This document shows, in pieces, positions 43,788 through 51,646 of a stretch of DNA of 64,000 bases. The first letter of the stretch is position 1. Every line of letters begins with the position of its first letter. The DNA lies in NCBI RefSeq assembly GCF_009733925.1, contig NZ_WOEI01000002.1, positions 62,001-126,000 on the forward strand. The letters are read 5' to 3'. Under the pieces are notes generated by a model. That model was not told the DNA's origin and made no database searches. It saw only the letters and a program-made list of their open reading frames with translations. Source of the stretch: Streptobacillus canis. Its GTDB lineage: Bacteria; Fusobacteriota; Fusobacteriia; Fusobacteriales; Leptotrichiaceae. The translations under genes and the position numbers were made by a program.

Positions 43788-45926
43788 ATGAAAAATAAAA
43801 TATTAATTTCGTTATTATCTCTTGGTACAGTTTTAATGGCAGCACCAAAAATTAATAATATAGAAATTAGCAATTTAAAAAATTTACCTGAAGAAATGGT
43901 AAGAGAGTTATTACCAGTTAAAGAAGGTACAGAATATACAAATAAACAATTAAGCGATATTTATTTAGCATTAGTAAGAACAGGATTCATACAAAACGTT
44001 AACGTTTATCCAACAGAAGAAGGAGAAAATGTTAATTTAAAAATAGTTGTTGATGAAGTTCCAAATGCTGATAAAATACTTCAAAACATGAAAGAAATTG
44101 AAGAATTAAAGAAAAAAACAGAATTTAAAATAGGACAAATTACAGTTAAAGGTACTGAGCAAAACATTCAACCATTAATTGATAAAACAGGACTTAAAAA
44201 AGGTGAATACTTCACTCCATATGATGCTAAATTATTAGAAAATCTAATTTTATCATCTGGATATTTTGGAGCAACAGAAATCAAAGTATATAGAACTGCT
44301 GATGAAAAAGTAATAGATGTTGAAGTAAATGTTTTAGAAAATCCAGTAATTAAATCTGTTAACATTAAAGGTTCAAGCATTTTAAGTGAAGAACAATTAA
44401 AAGAAATTTCAGGATTAAAAGTAGGAGAAGTATTAAATGGAAGATTACTAACATTAGAAGAATCTCCAATAATTAGAGCTTATTCTGAAAATGGATTCTT
44501 ATGGGTAGGATTTAAAGATGTAACAGTAACTAACGATGGAGATGTTACTATAGAATTACTTGAAGGTAAAATTAAAGATGTAGTTTATGAGAAAAAAGGT
44601 AGTGCAAAAGAAAATGAAAGAATTAGTGAAAAAGATTATGCATTAAAAACTCAACCTCATATCTTTGAAAGAAATACTTATGTTAAAAAAGGTGAAATTT
44701 TAAATCAACAAGCTCTTGAAGTTACTTTAAGAGAGTTATTTAGAACAGGATTATTTGCATCACTTTCACATGAAATAATTAAAGATTCTGAAAATCCTGA
44801 AGATTTAACTTTAAAAATTATAGCTACTGAAAGACCTACAACAGGAATAAGTGCTAATATCTCTTATTCAACTGAAGATAGTTTATCAGGATCATTAAAA
44901 TTAGAAGATACAAACTTCTTAGGAAGCGAACAAACATTCTCACTAGTTGGAGAAGCTGGGGTAAAAGGAAACTATAACTTCTCATTCAACTTTAAAGATC
45001 CATGGATAAAAGGAACTGATAGATTACTTGCAGGAGGTTCAGTATACTTCAAGAAAACATCAGTTAAACCAAGAGACTTAGAAGGATATCAAAAAGGTCA
45101 AGAACAACAAATTATTGATAAAAACCTAATACAACCTACAGATAAACAATTTGTATTTGGTATCAACGGACAAATAGGTAAAGGATTAACTAAAGATCTT
45201 TACTTAACAGTTTCACCAAGATTATTAAATGTATATTCTAAAAATAAAGGAAGCAATGTAAATACTAGAGTATATCAAGATTATACATTACTTGCATTAG
45301 GTGCAGACTTAATCTACGATAGTAGAGATGATAGAAACACTCCTAAGAAAGGTCTATATGCTGACTTATTCATAGAAGGTGGATACATAGTTAGAGATAA
45401 ATCATTAGTTCTTGAGAAAGGACAAAATGGTACTTACTCATTTAAACAAGAAAATGGAGCTTATGTTACTCAAAAACCAAGAGCTTACTTTACTACATCA
45501 GCTGATTTAAGAGCATATCATCCAGTGTATAAAGATAAAAACTCTATGGCATATAGATTACTTGGAAGCTATTCACATGCTAATACTCCGTCAGGACAAT
45601 TAACTACTGTAGGAGATGGAATTACATTAAGAGGATTACAAACTCCAATAGCAGGCAACCAATATGCAGTAACATTTACAGCAGAAAATAGAACATACAT
45701 CAATGATTATTTACAAGCAGTAATATTCTATGATGCAGGTATAGCTCAAAATGCGGTTAATCCAAATACAGGTAAACTTAAATTCATGAATAATATAGGG
45801 CTAGGGGCAAGAGTAAATACTCCTATAGGTGTAGTTAGACTTGACTATGCATGGGATTTAGAAAGAAAACCAGGAACAAATAAATCTAAAGGTAAATTTA
45901 ATTTTGGATTTGGACAAACATTCTAG
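43788..45926 (+). CDS. bamA: Outer-membrane protein assembly factor BamA
   Basis: A 712-residue Omp85 protein with a signal peptide (about 1-20). Residues 20-330 contain three to four POTRA domains; segments such as IGQITVKGTEQNI, IKSVNIKGSSIL and LEGKIKDVVY mark their beta-strands. The rest (about 350-712) is a 16-strand barrel; LRGLQ near 615 corresponds to the conserved loop 6 V-R-G-F motif, and the protein ends in FGFGQTF with C-terminal Phe. BamA inserts beta-barrel proteins into the outer membrane. BamB-E homologues are not evident in the window. GGAGG precedes the ATG, and a strong terminator follows. Confidence 0.93.
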   Translation: MKNKILISLLSLGTVLMAAPKINNIEISNLKNLPEEMVRELLPVKEGTEYTNKQLSDIYLALVRTGFIQNVNVYPTEEGENVNLKIVVDEVPNADKILQNMKEIEELKKKTEFKIGQITVKGTEQNIQPLIDKTGLKKGEYFTPYDAKLLENLILSSGYFGATEIKVYRTADEKVIDVEVNVLENPVIKSVNIKGSSILSEEQLKEISGLKVGEVLNGRLLTLEESPIIRAYSENGFLWVGFKDVTVTNDGDVTIELLEGKIKDVVYEKKGSAKENERISEKDYALKTQPHIFERNTYVKKGEILNQQALEVTLRELFRTGLFASLSHEIIKDSENPEDLTLKIIATERPTTGISANISYSTEDSLSGSLKLEDTNFLGSEQTFSLVGEAGVKGNYNFSFNFKDPWIKGTDRLLAGGSVYFKKTSVKPRDLEGYQKGQEQQIIDKNLIQPTDKQFVFGINGQIGKGLTKDLYLTVSPRLLNVYSKNKGSNVNTRVYQDYTLLALGADLIYDSRDDRNTPKKGLYADLFIEGGYIVRDKSLVLEKGQNGTYSFKQENGAYVTQKPRAYFTTSADLRAYHPVYKDKNSMAYRLLGSYSHANTPSGQLTTVGDGITLRGLQTPIAGNQYAVTFTAENRTYINDYLQAVIFYDAGIAQNAVNPNTGKLKFMNNIGLGARVNTPIGVVRLDYAWDLERKPGTNKSKGKFNFGFGQTF

Positions 45927-45930
45927 ATAA

Positions 45931-45962
45931 AATGGACTAGTATCACTAGTCCACTTTGTTAT
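45931..45962 (+). terminator. bamA terminator
   Basis: TGGACTAGT (45933-45941) pairs with ACTAGTCCA (45945-45953) around a 3-base loop, followed by a T-rich run. Confidence 0.75.
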
Positions 45963-45980
45963 TTAAAAAGTGAGGATAAA

Positions 45981-46538
45981 ATGAAAAAGTTTTTAGTATT
46001 TTTATGTGTGTTTTTAGTTACAATATCTTGTACTTCAAGAAGTGAAGTAGTAGTTGAGCAATTTATGAAAGATTTCAAAGAATTTAATATGGAAGAGACA
46101 AAAAAATATTTAAATAATCCAGAAATAATAGATAGCTTAGACTTAAATTTTAAAAATGAGTCTCAAGTAGTGTTTTTTGATGCTCTTTTTCATAATCTAG
46201 AATATGAAGTACAAAACAAAACAAAAAGAGAAGATGGAACAGAGGTTGTTAATGTAAAGATATCTAATATAGATGTTGAAAAAACATTTGAATTAGCATA
46301 TAAGCAAATATTTAAAAAGACTTTCTTAGGTGAAAGTAATGTAAATATTAAAGATGTATTTGTAGAGTTAATGACTTCAAAGAATATATCTAAGCGTATT
46401 GTAATAAGTCAATTTTTAATGGTAAATGAGGGTAGAGACAGAAAAATACTGTTAAGAAAAGAAAATATTGATGATTTACTTGGTAGATACTTTACGACTT
46501 TAAATGATATAAATTTCAGTATACAACAAGGAGAATAA
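45981..46538 (+). CDS. Small lipoprotein, unknown function
   Basis: A 185-residue lipoprotein (lipobox TISC, Cys17). The mature part is predominantly helical, with segments of 40-60 residues such as VVEQFMKDFKEFNMEETKKYL and a later VNVKISNIDVEKTFELAYKQI strand-helix unit, reminiscent of small DUF4878-type export proteins, but I cannot assign a family. It follows bamA after a terminator and precedes hslO with no gap, so it may be expressed mainly with hslO. A function in outer-membrane maintenance is possible only from position. GTGAGG serves as RBS. Confidence 0.6.
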   Translation: MKKFLVFLCVFLVTISCTSRSEVVVEQFMKDFKEFNMEETKKYLNNPEIIDSLDLNFKNESQVVFFDALFHNLEYEVQNKTKREDGTEVVNVKISNIDVEKTFELAYKQIFKKTFLGESNVNIKDVFVELMTSKNISKRIVISQFLMVNEGRDRKILLRKENIDDLLGRYFTTLNDINFSIQQGE

Positions 46539-47462
46539 ATGTTATTAAGAGGAATAAGCAAAAGTGTTAAATTTATGATAATGGATAGTACAGATTTAGT
46601 AAAAGAAGTAATCAAGAGAACAAATCTTGATATGCTTTATTCAAAAGATGTTTCTAAATTAACTACTATGGGTGCAATACTTGCTCAAAATATTAAATCA
46701 GGTAATACTAAAATGTCACTTTCATTAAAAGGTGAAGGGGCACTTAAAAGCTTCATAGCTAAATCTACTATTAATTCAAATATTGCAATAAAAGTAGATA
46801 TAGATGAAGAAAAACACATAGAATTATTAAATGCAATAAATACTAACAATCAAGAAGAAATAAAAAGATTATATGATCTTACAGGAGCTAAATTACAAGT
46901 AATGGTAGATTATGGATTAAAAAATCCATATTCATCAGTATTTTTAGTTAAAGAAAACTTATTAGAATTATCCTTAAATGAATATTATGAAAAATCAGAG
47001 CAAACTAAAACTATTTTAATTTGTTCTACTAAATATGATGAAAATCTAAATGTTGAAAAAGCATCAGGATTAATGATACAATTATTACCTGATGGAGATG
47101 AAAATGTACTATATTGGTTAGCAAATAAACTAGAGAGATTATTAAATGTAACAGATATGTTAAAAAATAATTTTAGTTTAGAAAGAATTGCTCACTTAAT
47201 TTTTGAAAATGATGAAGAAATATTTGCAAATGAAAGTCTATATAAAGGTTTACCTTATGATAAATTACCTATGATAGAAAATATAGAAATATTAAGTAAG
47301 GATGAAATAAAATATGAATGTGATTGTAATAGAGATTACATGCATAGAGCATTAAAGATTTCATTATCTAAAAATGATATAGATGAAATTATAAAAGAAG
47401 ATGGATTTATAGAAATAGAATGTAGTTTTTGTGGAGAAAAATATAGATTTGAAGAAATGTAA
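46539..47462 (+). CDS. hslO: Redox-regulated chaperone Hsp33
   Basis: A 307-residue Hsp33. It is inactive when reduced and zinc-bound and becomes a holdase under oxidative and heat stress. The zinc-binding cysteines are present near the C terminus: CDC (Cys261, Cys263) and CSFC (Cys295, Cys298), the C-x-C...C-x-x-C pattern. The N-terminal part contains the Hsp33 substrate-binding domain (LLRGISKSVKFM, TTMGAILAQNIKSG). The ATG follows the lipoprotein stop with no gap and AAGGAG upstream. The STAS gene starts ten bases later. Confidence 0.9.
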   Translation: MLLRGISKSVKFMIMDSTDLVKEVIKRTNLDMLYSKDVSKLTTMGAILAQNIKSGNTKMSLSLKGEGALKSFIAKSTINSNIAIKVDIDEEKHIELLNAINTNNQEEIKRLYDLTGAKLQVMVDYGLKNPYSSVFLVKENLLELSLNEYYEKSEQTKTILICSTKYDENLNVEKASGLMIQLLPDGDENVLYWLANKLERLLNVTDMLKNNFSLERIAHLIFENDEEIFANESLYKGLPYDKLPMIENIEILSKDEIKYECDCNRDYMHRALKISLSKNDIDEIIKEDGFIEIECSFCGEKYRFEEM

Positions 47463-47472
47463 GGGTGATATT

Positions 47473-47949
47473 ATGGATACTTTCTTATTTACAGAGATAA
47501 ATAAAGAATATATTTTTAAAATATGTGGTAAAGCAACTATGAAGAATTCTAAAATATTTTCAGATTTTGTAGATGAAAAAATGAAAGATGCTGAAGGTAT
47601 TTCTTTTGAAATGTCTGAAACAATATATATGGATTCAACATTTCTAGGTTTAGTTGCCAAATATGCTATAGATATTAAAATGTCTAAAGGTAAGAGTTTA
47701 GTAATATTAAATCCTAGCGAAGAAGCATATATGTTTTTAAAACAAACAGGTATAGTTAAGTTTGTAGAAGTAATAACAAAAGAAGATATAGATATTAATG
47801 CTAAAGAAATATCTGGAACAGATTTTTCAAATATGAATGAAAAATCTAAATATATTTTAGAAATGCATGAAGTATTAATGGGATTAAATGAAGAGAATGA
47901 AAAAGTATTTAAACCTGTAGTCGATGCAATGAAAAAGGTGATTGAATAA
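47473..47949 (+). CDS. STAS-domain protein (anti-anti-sigma type)
   Basis: A 158-residue protein with an STAS fold in the first 100 residues and a helical tail of about 55 residues. STAS proteins such as SpoIIAA/RsbV are switched by phosphorylation of a Ser in D-S-S/T; here the sequence is YMDSTFLGLV, with Ser55. No kinase partner (RsbW/SpoIIAB type) is adjacent. I use ATG 47473, after GGGTGAT; an upstream frame overlapping hslO has no RBS. It lies in an operon with hslO and ddl (TAATG overlap with ddl). It could work in stress signalling, but this is inference. Confidence 0.7.
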   Translation: MDTFLFTEINKEYIFKICGKATMKNSKIFSDFVDEKMKDAEGISFEMSETIYMDSTFLGLVAKYAIDIKMSKGKSLVILNPSEEAYMFLKQTGIVKFVEVITKEDIDINAKEISGTDFSNMNEKSKYILEMHEVLMGLNEENEKVFKPVVDAMKKVIE

Positions 47950-48851
47950 TGAGAATAGGTGTAATTTATGGAGGAGTTTCTACTGAAAGAGAAGTTTCAA
48001 TAAATACAGGAAGACAAATAATAAATAATTTAGATAAAAATAAATATGAAGTTGTTGAAATAGAAATAATAGAAAAAAAAGATATATTTAAAGTAGTAGA
48101 TTTAAATTTAGATTTTGCATATATAGCATTACATGGTGAATTTGGTGAAAGTGGAGATGTACAGGCTGTACTTGAAACTGCTGGAATAAAATATTCTGGT
48201 AGTGGAATACTTTCTAGTGCTGTATGTATGGATAAAGATGTTACTAAAGTTCTAGTCAAAAATGCTGGAGTTAGAGTAATAGATGGAATATGTGTTAGAA
48301 AAGAAGATAATACTAAATTTTCTGAATTAAATTTAGGAGAAAAAGTAATACTTAAACCTAATAGAGGTGGTTCAAGTATAGGTATATATTTTGCAACTAA
48401 TCAAGAAGAACTAGAATATGGATTAAGTGAAATATTTAAATTAGGTGAAGAAGAAGTAGTTATAGAAGAAATGAAATCAGGAGTAGAGATTTCAGTTCCT
48501 ATAATATCTGGAAAAGTATACCCTACTTTATTAATAGAACCTTTAAAAGATACTTTCTTTGATTATACATCTAAATATGAAAATGGTGGAGCAAAAGAAT
48601 ATGTACATTTCTTTGAAGATGAATTACAAAAAGAAATAAATGACTTTACAGAAAAAGCATACAAGGCAGTTAAGTGTAAAGGATTTGCAAGAATAGACTA
48701 TATTATCGTTGATAATAAGGCATATTTCTTAGAAGTTAATACTTTACCTGGTATGACTCAAAATTCATTATTACCTAAATCTACATTACATATGGGATAT
48801 TCATATTCAGAAACTTTAGATTTATTGATACAGGAGTCAATGAAACAATGA
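47949..48851 (+). CDS. ddl: D-alanine--D-alanine ligase
   Basis: A 300-residue ATP-grasp ligase making the D-Ala-D-Ala end of peptidoglycan precursors. Motifs: IGVIYGGVSTEREVSI at the N terminus, ALHGEFGESGDVQAVLE, the ATP-grasp lysine stretch VILKPNRGGSSIGI, and the Mg-binding C-terminal FARIDYI...FLEVNTLPGMTQ. Length is normal. It overlaps the preceding gene by one base and the following gene by four bases (ATGA). It feeds the wall pathway served by MrdA. Confidence 0.95.
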   Translation: MRIGVIYGGVSTEREVSINTGRQIINNLDKNKYEVVEIEIIEKKDIFKVVDLNLDFAYIALHGEFGESGDVQAVLETAGIKYSGSGILSSAVCMDKDVTKVLVKNAGVRVIDGICVRKEDNTKFSELNLGEKVILKPNRGGSSIGIYFATNQEELEYGLSEIFKLGEEEVVIEEMKSGVEISVPIISGKVYPTLLIEPLKDTFFDYTSKYENGGAKEYVHFFEDELQKEINDFTEKAYKAVKCKGFARIDYIIVDNKAYFLEVNTLPGMTQNSLLPKSTLHMGYSYSETLDLLIQESMKQ

Positions 48852-49567
48852 GAATAAAAAGAGATAAAACAAATTTAATAATATTTGTATTATTAAGTAT
48901 TGCTTACCTTGCATCTATAGTTTATTTTAAAATAGATGAAAGAATACAATTTTTTATAGCTTTTATTATAGTTAATACTGTAAGAAAAGCTTTTAAAGCA
49001 AGAAGTGCTTTTAAAGCAGGTGATGTGACTATGATGTTTGAAGGAAAGATGGGATTTAATCCTATAGATCATATTAGTCTTCTTGATTTAGTAATAATAG
49101 GAGCATTAATATTGTTTAGATCACCTATAATATTTGGCCAAGGTAAAAATTTAGAAATAAAATATAGATTATTTAAAGATCAAAGAAAAGGGATGTTAAA
49201 AGTTGGACTTGCTTCACTTTTCTCTACAGTCCTAGTAATGATAGTAACTGGAGTTTTATTTAAGTTTAATTACTTATTTATTCCATATATTACTAATCAA
49301 TGGACATTAAACATTTATGCTAATTTAATTATATTATTTAGAACAACATATTTAGTAGCAGCATCTATACTATTATTCAACCTATTACCATTACCTGGAT
49401 TTGATATGTTTGATATAGTTTATTCATATGCTGATGATGATTTAAGAATTATGTTATATAATATGAATAGATTTAGCCCTGTTTTCCTTATTATCTTATT
49501 ATATATAATATTAAATACTAATATTTTCTCTGCTATTATTTTTGATTTATTTAGGTTAATACAATGA
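48848..49567 (+). CDS. Site-2 protease-like membrane protein lacking HExxH
   Basis: A 239-residue membrane protein with about five or six helices that matches the M50B (site-2 protease) layout. It keeps GKMGFNPIDHI (66-76, like G-R-L-T-L-N-P-L-x-H-I), then FGQGKNLEIKYRLFKDQRKGMLKVGLASLFSTVL (region like F-G-W-A-K-P-V with R-R-G-M-x-L-V-A-L-A-G) and FNLLPLPGFD (177-186, like N-x-x-P-x-P-x-x-D). The HExxH zinc motif expected near 42-46 is replaced by IVNTVRKAFKA, so it should be catalytically inactive. It overlaps ddl and yigZ by four bases each. See findings. Confidence 0.7.
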   Translation: MRIKRDKTNLIIFVLLSIAYLASIVYFKIDERIQFFIAFIIVNTVRKAFKARSAFKAGDVTMMFEGKMGFNPIDHISLLDLVIIGALILFRSPIIFGQGKNLEIKYRLFKDQRKGMLKVGLASLFSTVLVMIVTGVLFKFNYLFIPYITNQWTLNIYANLIILFRTTYLVAASILLFNLLPLPGFDMFDIVYSYADDDLRIMLYNMNRFSPVFLIILLYIILNTNIFSAIIFDLFRLIQ

Positions 49568-50142
49568 AAACTGTAGAAAAAGAAACAGTAATAGAATTTA
49601 TAGAAAAAAAATCTAGGTTTATAGGTTACATTAAACCTATAACTACAGTAAAAGAAGCAGAAGATTTTGTAAATAAGATAAGTGAAAGAAATTTTGATGC
49701 TACACATAATGTTTATGCATATAAGGTAGTGGAAAATAATCAGGAATATTTTAAATTTAATGATAATGGAGAACCAGTAAATACAGCAGGTAAACCTATG
49801 GCAGAGATAATTACAAGACTAGATGTATCTAATGTAGTGATAGTAGCTACAAGATATTTTGGCGGTATAAAACTAGGAGCTGGAGGTTTAATTAGAAACT
49901 ATGCTAAAACTGCAAAACTTGCAATTAATGAGGCAGGTATAGTAGAATATATAGTGAAAAAAATTATACTACTAGACTTTGACTATTCTAAATCTATTGA
50001 AGTTGAAACTTTAATAGAGAAGAATAATATGGAAGTATTAGATAAAGTATATAACGAAAGAGTTATGATGAAACTTAAAGTTTCAGAAAATGAACTTGAA
50101 AAAATCAAAGAAATACAAGGAATAATTTTAATAGAAATGTGA
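49564..50142 (+). CDS. YigZ/IMPACT family protein
   Basis: A 192-residue protein of the YigZ (UPF0029) family, a conserved bacterial group with a relation to the eukaryotic IMPACT regulator; the function is not settled and may concern protein or nucleotide quality control. Hallmarks are THNVYAYKV, FNDNGEPVNTAGKPM and NVVIVATRYFGGIKLGAGGLIR. Its start overlaps the preceding gene by four bases (ATGA) and the Der gene follows after 13 bases. Confidence 0.9.
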   Translation: MKTVEKETVIEFIEKKSRFIGYIKPITTVKEAEDFVNKISERNFDATHNVYAYKVVENNQEYFKFNDNGEPVNTAGKPMAEIITRLDVSNVVIVATRYFGGIKLGAGGLIRNYAKTAKLAINEAGIVEYIVKKIILLDFDYSKSIEVETLIEKNNMEVLDKVYNERVMMKLKVSENELEKIKEIQGIILIEM

Positions 50143-50155
50143 AAGGAGTGATAAC

Positions 50156-51472
50156 ATGATAGTAGCAATAGTTGGAAGACCTAATGTTGGAAAATCAACA
50201 CTATTCAATAAATTAATTGGTGATAGATTATCAATAGTTAAAGATGAAATTGGTGTTACAAGAGATAGACTATATAGAGAAACAGAATGGTCTGGGAAGA
50301 AATTTCTATTAGTTGATACTGGAGGATTAGAACCTCGTAGTAATGATTTTATGATGAGTAAAATCAAAGACCAAGCTAGAGTTGCGATAGATGAAGCAGA
50401 TTCTATCATATTCTTAGTTGATGGTAAAGCCGGAATTACTGCAGTAGATGAAGATATTGCAAAAATACTTAGAAAAGAAGATAAGAAAGTTATAGTAGCT
50501 GTAAATAAAATAGATAACTATATGAGAGATAAAGATGCTATGTATGAATTTTATGGATTAGGATTTGAGGATGTAATCCCAATTTCTGCAGAACATAAAG
50601 TAAACTTAGGAGATCTTTTAGATGCTGCTGTGGAAAAATTCCCTGTAGTTAATAAAGAAGAAGAACCAGGATTATGTATAGCAGTACTTGGAAGACCTAA
50701 TGCAGGTAAATCTTCTTTTGTAAATAAGATATTAAATAAAGAAAGATCAATAGTTAGTGATATTGCTGGAACTACTAGAGATTCTATAGACTCAAGCTTT
50801 AATTATGATGGTGAAAAATATACTATTATAGATACAGCAGGAATTAGAAGAAAATCTAAAGTTGAAGATGATATTGAATACTATTCAGTTTTAAGAGCAG
50901 TTAAAGCAATACAAAGAGCAAATGTTTGTGTACTTATGTTAGATGCAACTGAACTATTAACTGAACAAGATAAGAGAATTGCGGGATTAATATTTGAAGA
51001 GAAAAAACCTTTAATAATTGCAATTAATAAATGGGATTTAATAGAAAAAGATAATAAGACAGTTAAAGAATTTACTGATCTTGTTAAAGCAGATATGCCA
51101 TTCTTAGACTATGCACCTGTAGTTACAATATCAGCACTAACTGGTAAAAGAACTATAAATATAGTTGAACAAGTTAAGATGATAAGTGAAGAATATAATA
51201 AGAAAATATCTACAGGACTTCTAAATCAAGTATTAGAAGAAATGATAGCTAAAAATCCTGTTCCTACAAGAAAAGGTAGAGCAGTTAAAATTAACTATGG
51301 AACACAAATTGGTGTTGCACCACCAAGATTTGTATTCTTCTCTAACAACCCTGATTTAATACATTTCTCATATAAGAGATATATAGAAAATAACTTAAGA
51401 GAATACTTTGGATTTGAAGGTTCTCCTATAGAAATTACATTTAATAAGAAAAATACAGGATATGGAGAATAA
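50156..51472 (+). CDS. der: Ribosome-associated GTPase Der (EngA)
   Basis: A 438-residue tandem-GTPase required for 50S ribosome assembly. The first domain (about 1-165) has GRPNVGKST, DTGG and NKID; the second (about 175-350) has GRPNAGKSS near 178, DTAGIRRK and NKWD. A C-terminal KH-like domain ends the protein. Both GTP-binding domains look intact. AAAGGAG precedes the ATG. A terminator lies about 40 bases after the stop. Confidence 0.97.
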   Translation: MIVAIVGRPNVGKSTLFNKLIGDRLSIVKDEIGVTRDRLYRETEWSGKKFLLVDTGGLEPRSNDFMMSKIKDQARVAIDEADSIIFLVDGKAGITAVDEDIAKILRKEDKKVIVAVNKIDNYMRDKDAMYEFYGLGFEDVIPISAEHKVNLGDLLDAAVEKFPVVNKEEEPGLCIAVLGRPNAGKSSFVNKILNKERSIVSDIAGTTRDSIDSSFNYDGEKYTIIDTAGIRRKSKVEDDIEYYSVLRAVKAIQRANVCVLMLDATELLTEQDKRIAGLIFEEKKPLIIAINKWDLIEKDNKTVKEFTDLVKADMPFLDYAPVVTISALTGKRTINIVEQVKMISEEYNKKISTGLLNQVLEEMIAKNPVPTRKGRAVKINYGTQIGVAPPRFVFFSNNPDLIHFSYKRYIENNLREYFGFEGSPIEITFNKKNTGYGE

Positions 51473-51510
51473 ATTAATTTGAAAAAGTTATAAAAAATCA
51501 ATAAAGACTC

Positions 51511-51563
51511 TAAAAAATACCCCTAATTAAATAGAATGTCCTTCTATTTTTTAGGGGTTTTGT
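51511..51563 (+). terminator. Terminator after der
   Basis: A long stem: CCCCTAA (51520-51526) pairs with TTAGGGG (51551-51557), with an inner pairing ATAGAA/TTCTAT, then T residues. Confidence 0.8.
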
Positions 51564-51646
51564 TTATTTTTTATAAAATACCTTTTCTTTTATTCTATTT
51601 CAAGGTATAATAAAATCGAATATAATATTTTAGGAGGATATAATTC

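Noticed and set aside
47431-47472. Upstream start of the STAS protein overlapping hslO
   Set aside because: No RBS at that start, and the extra 14 residues do not belong to the STAS fold; ATG 47473 is better.
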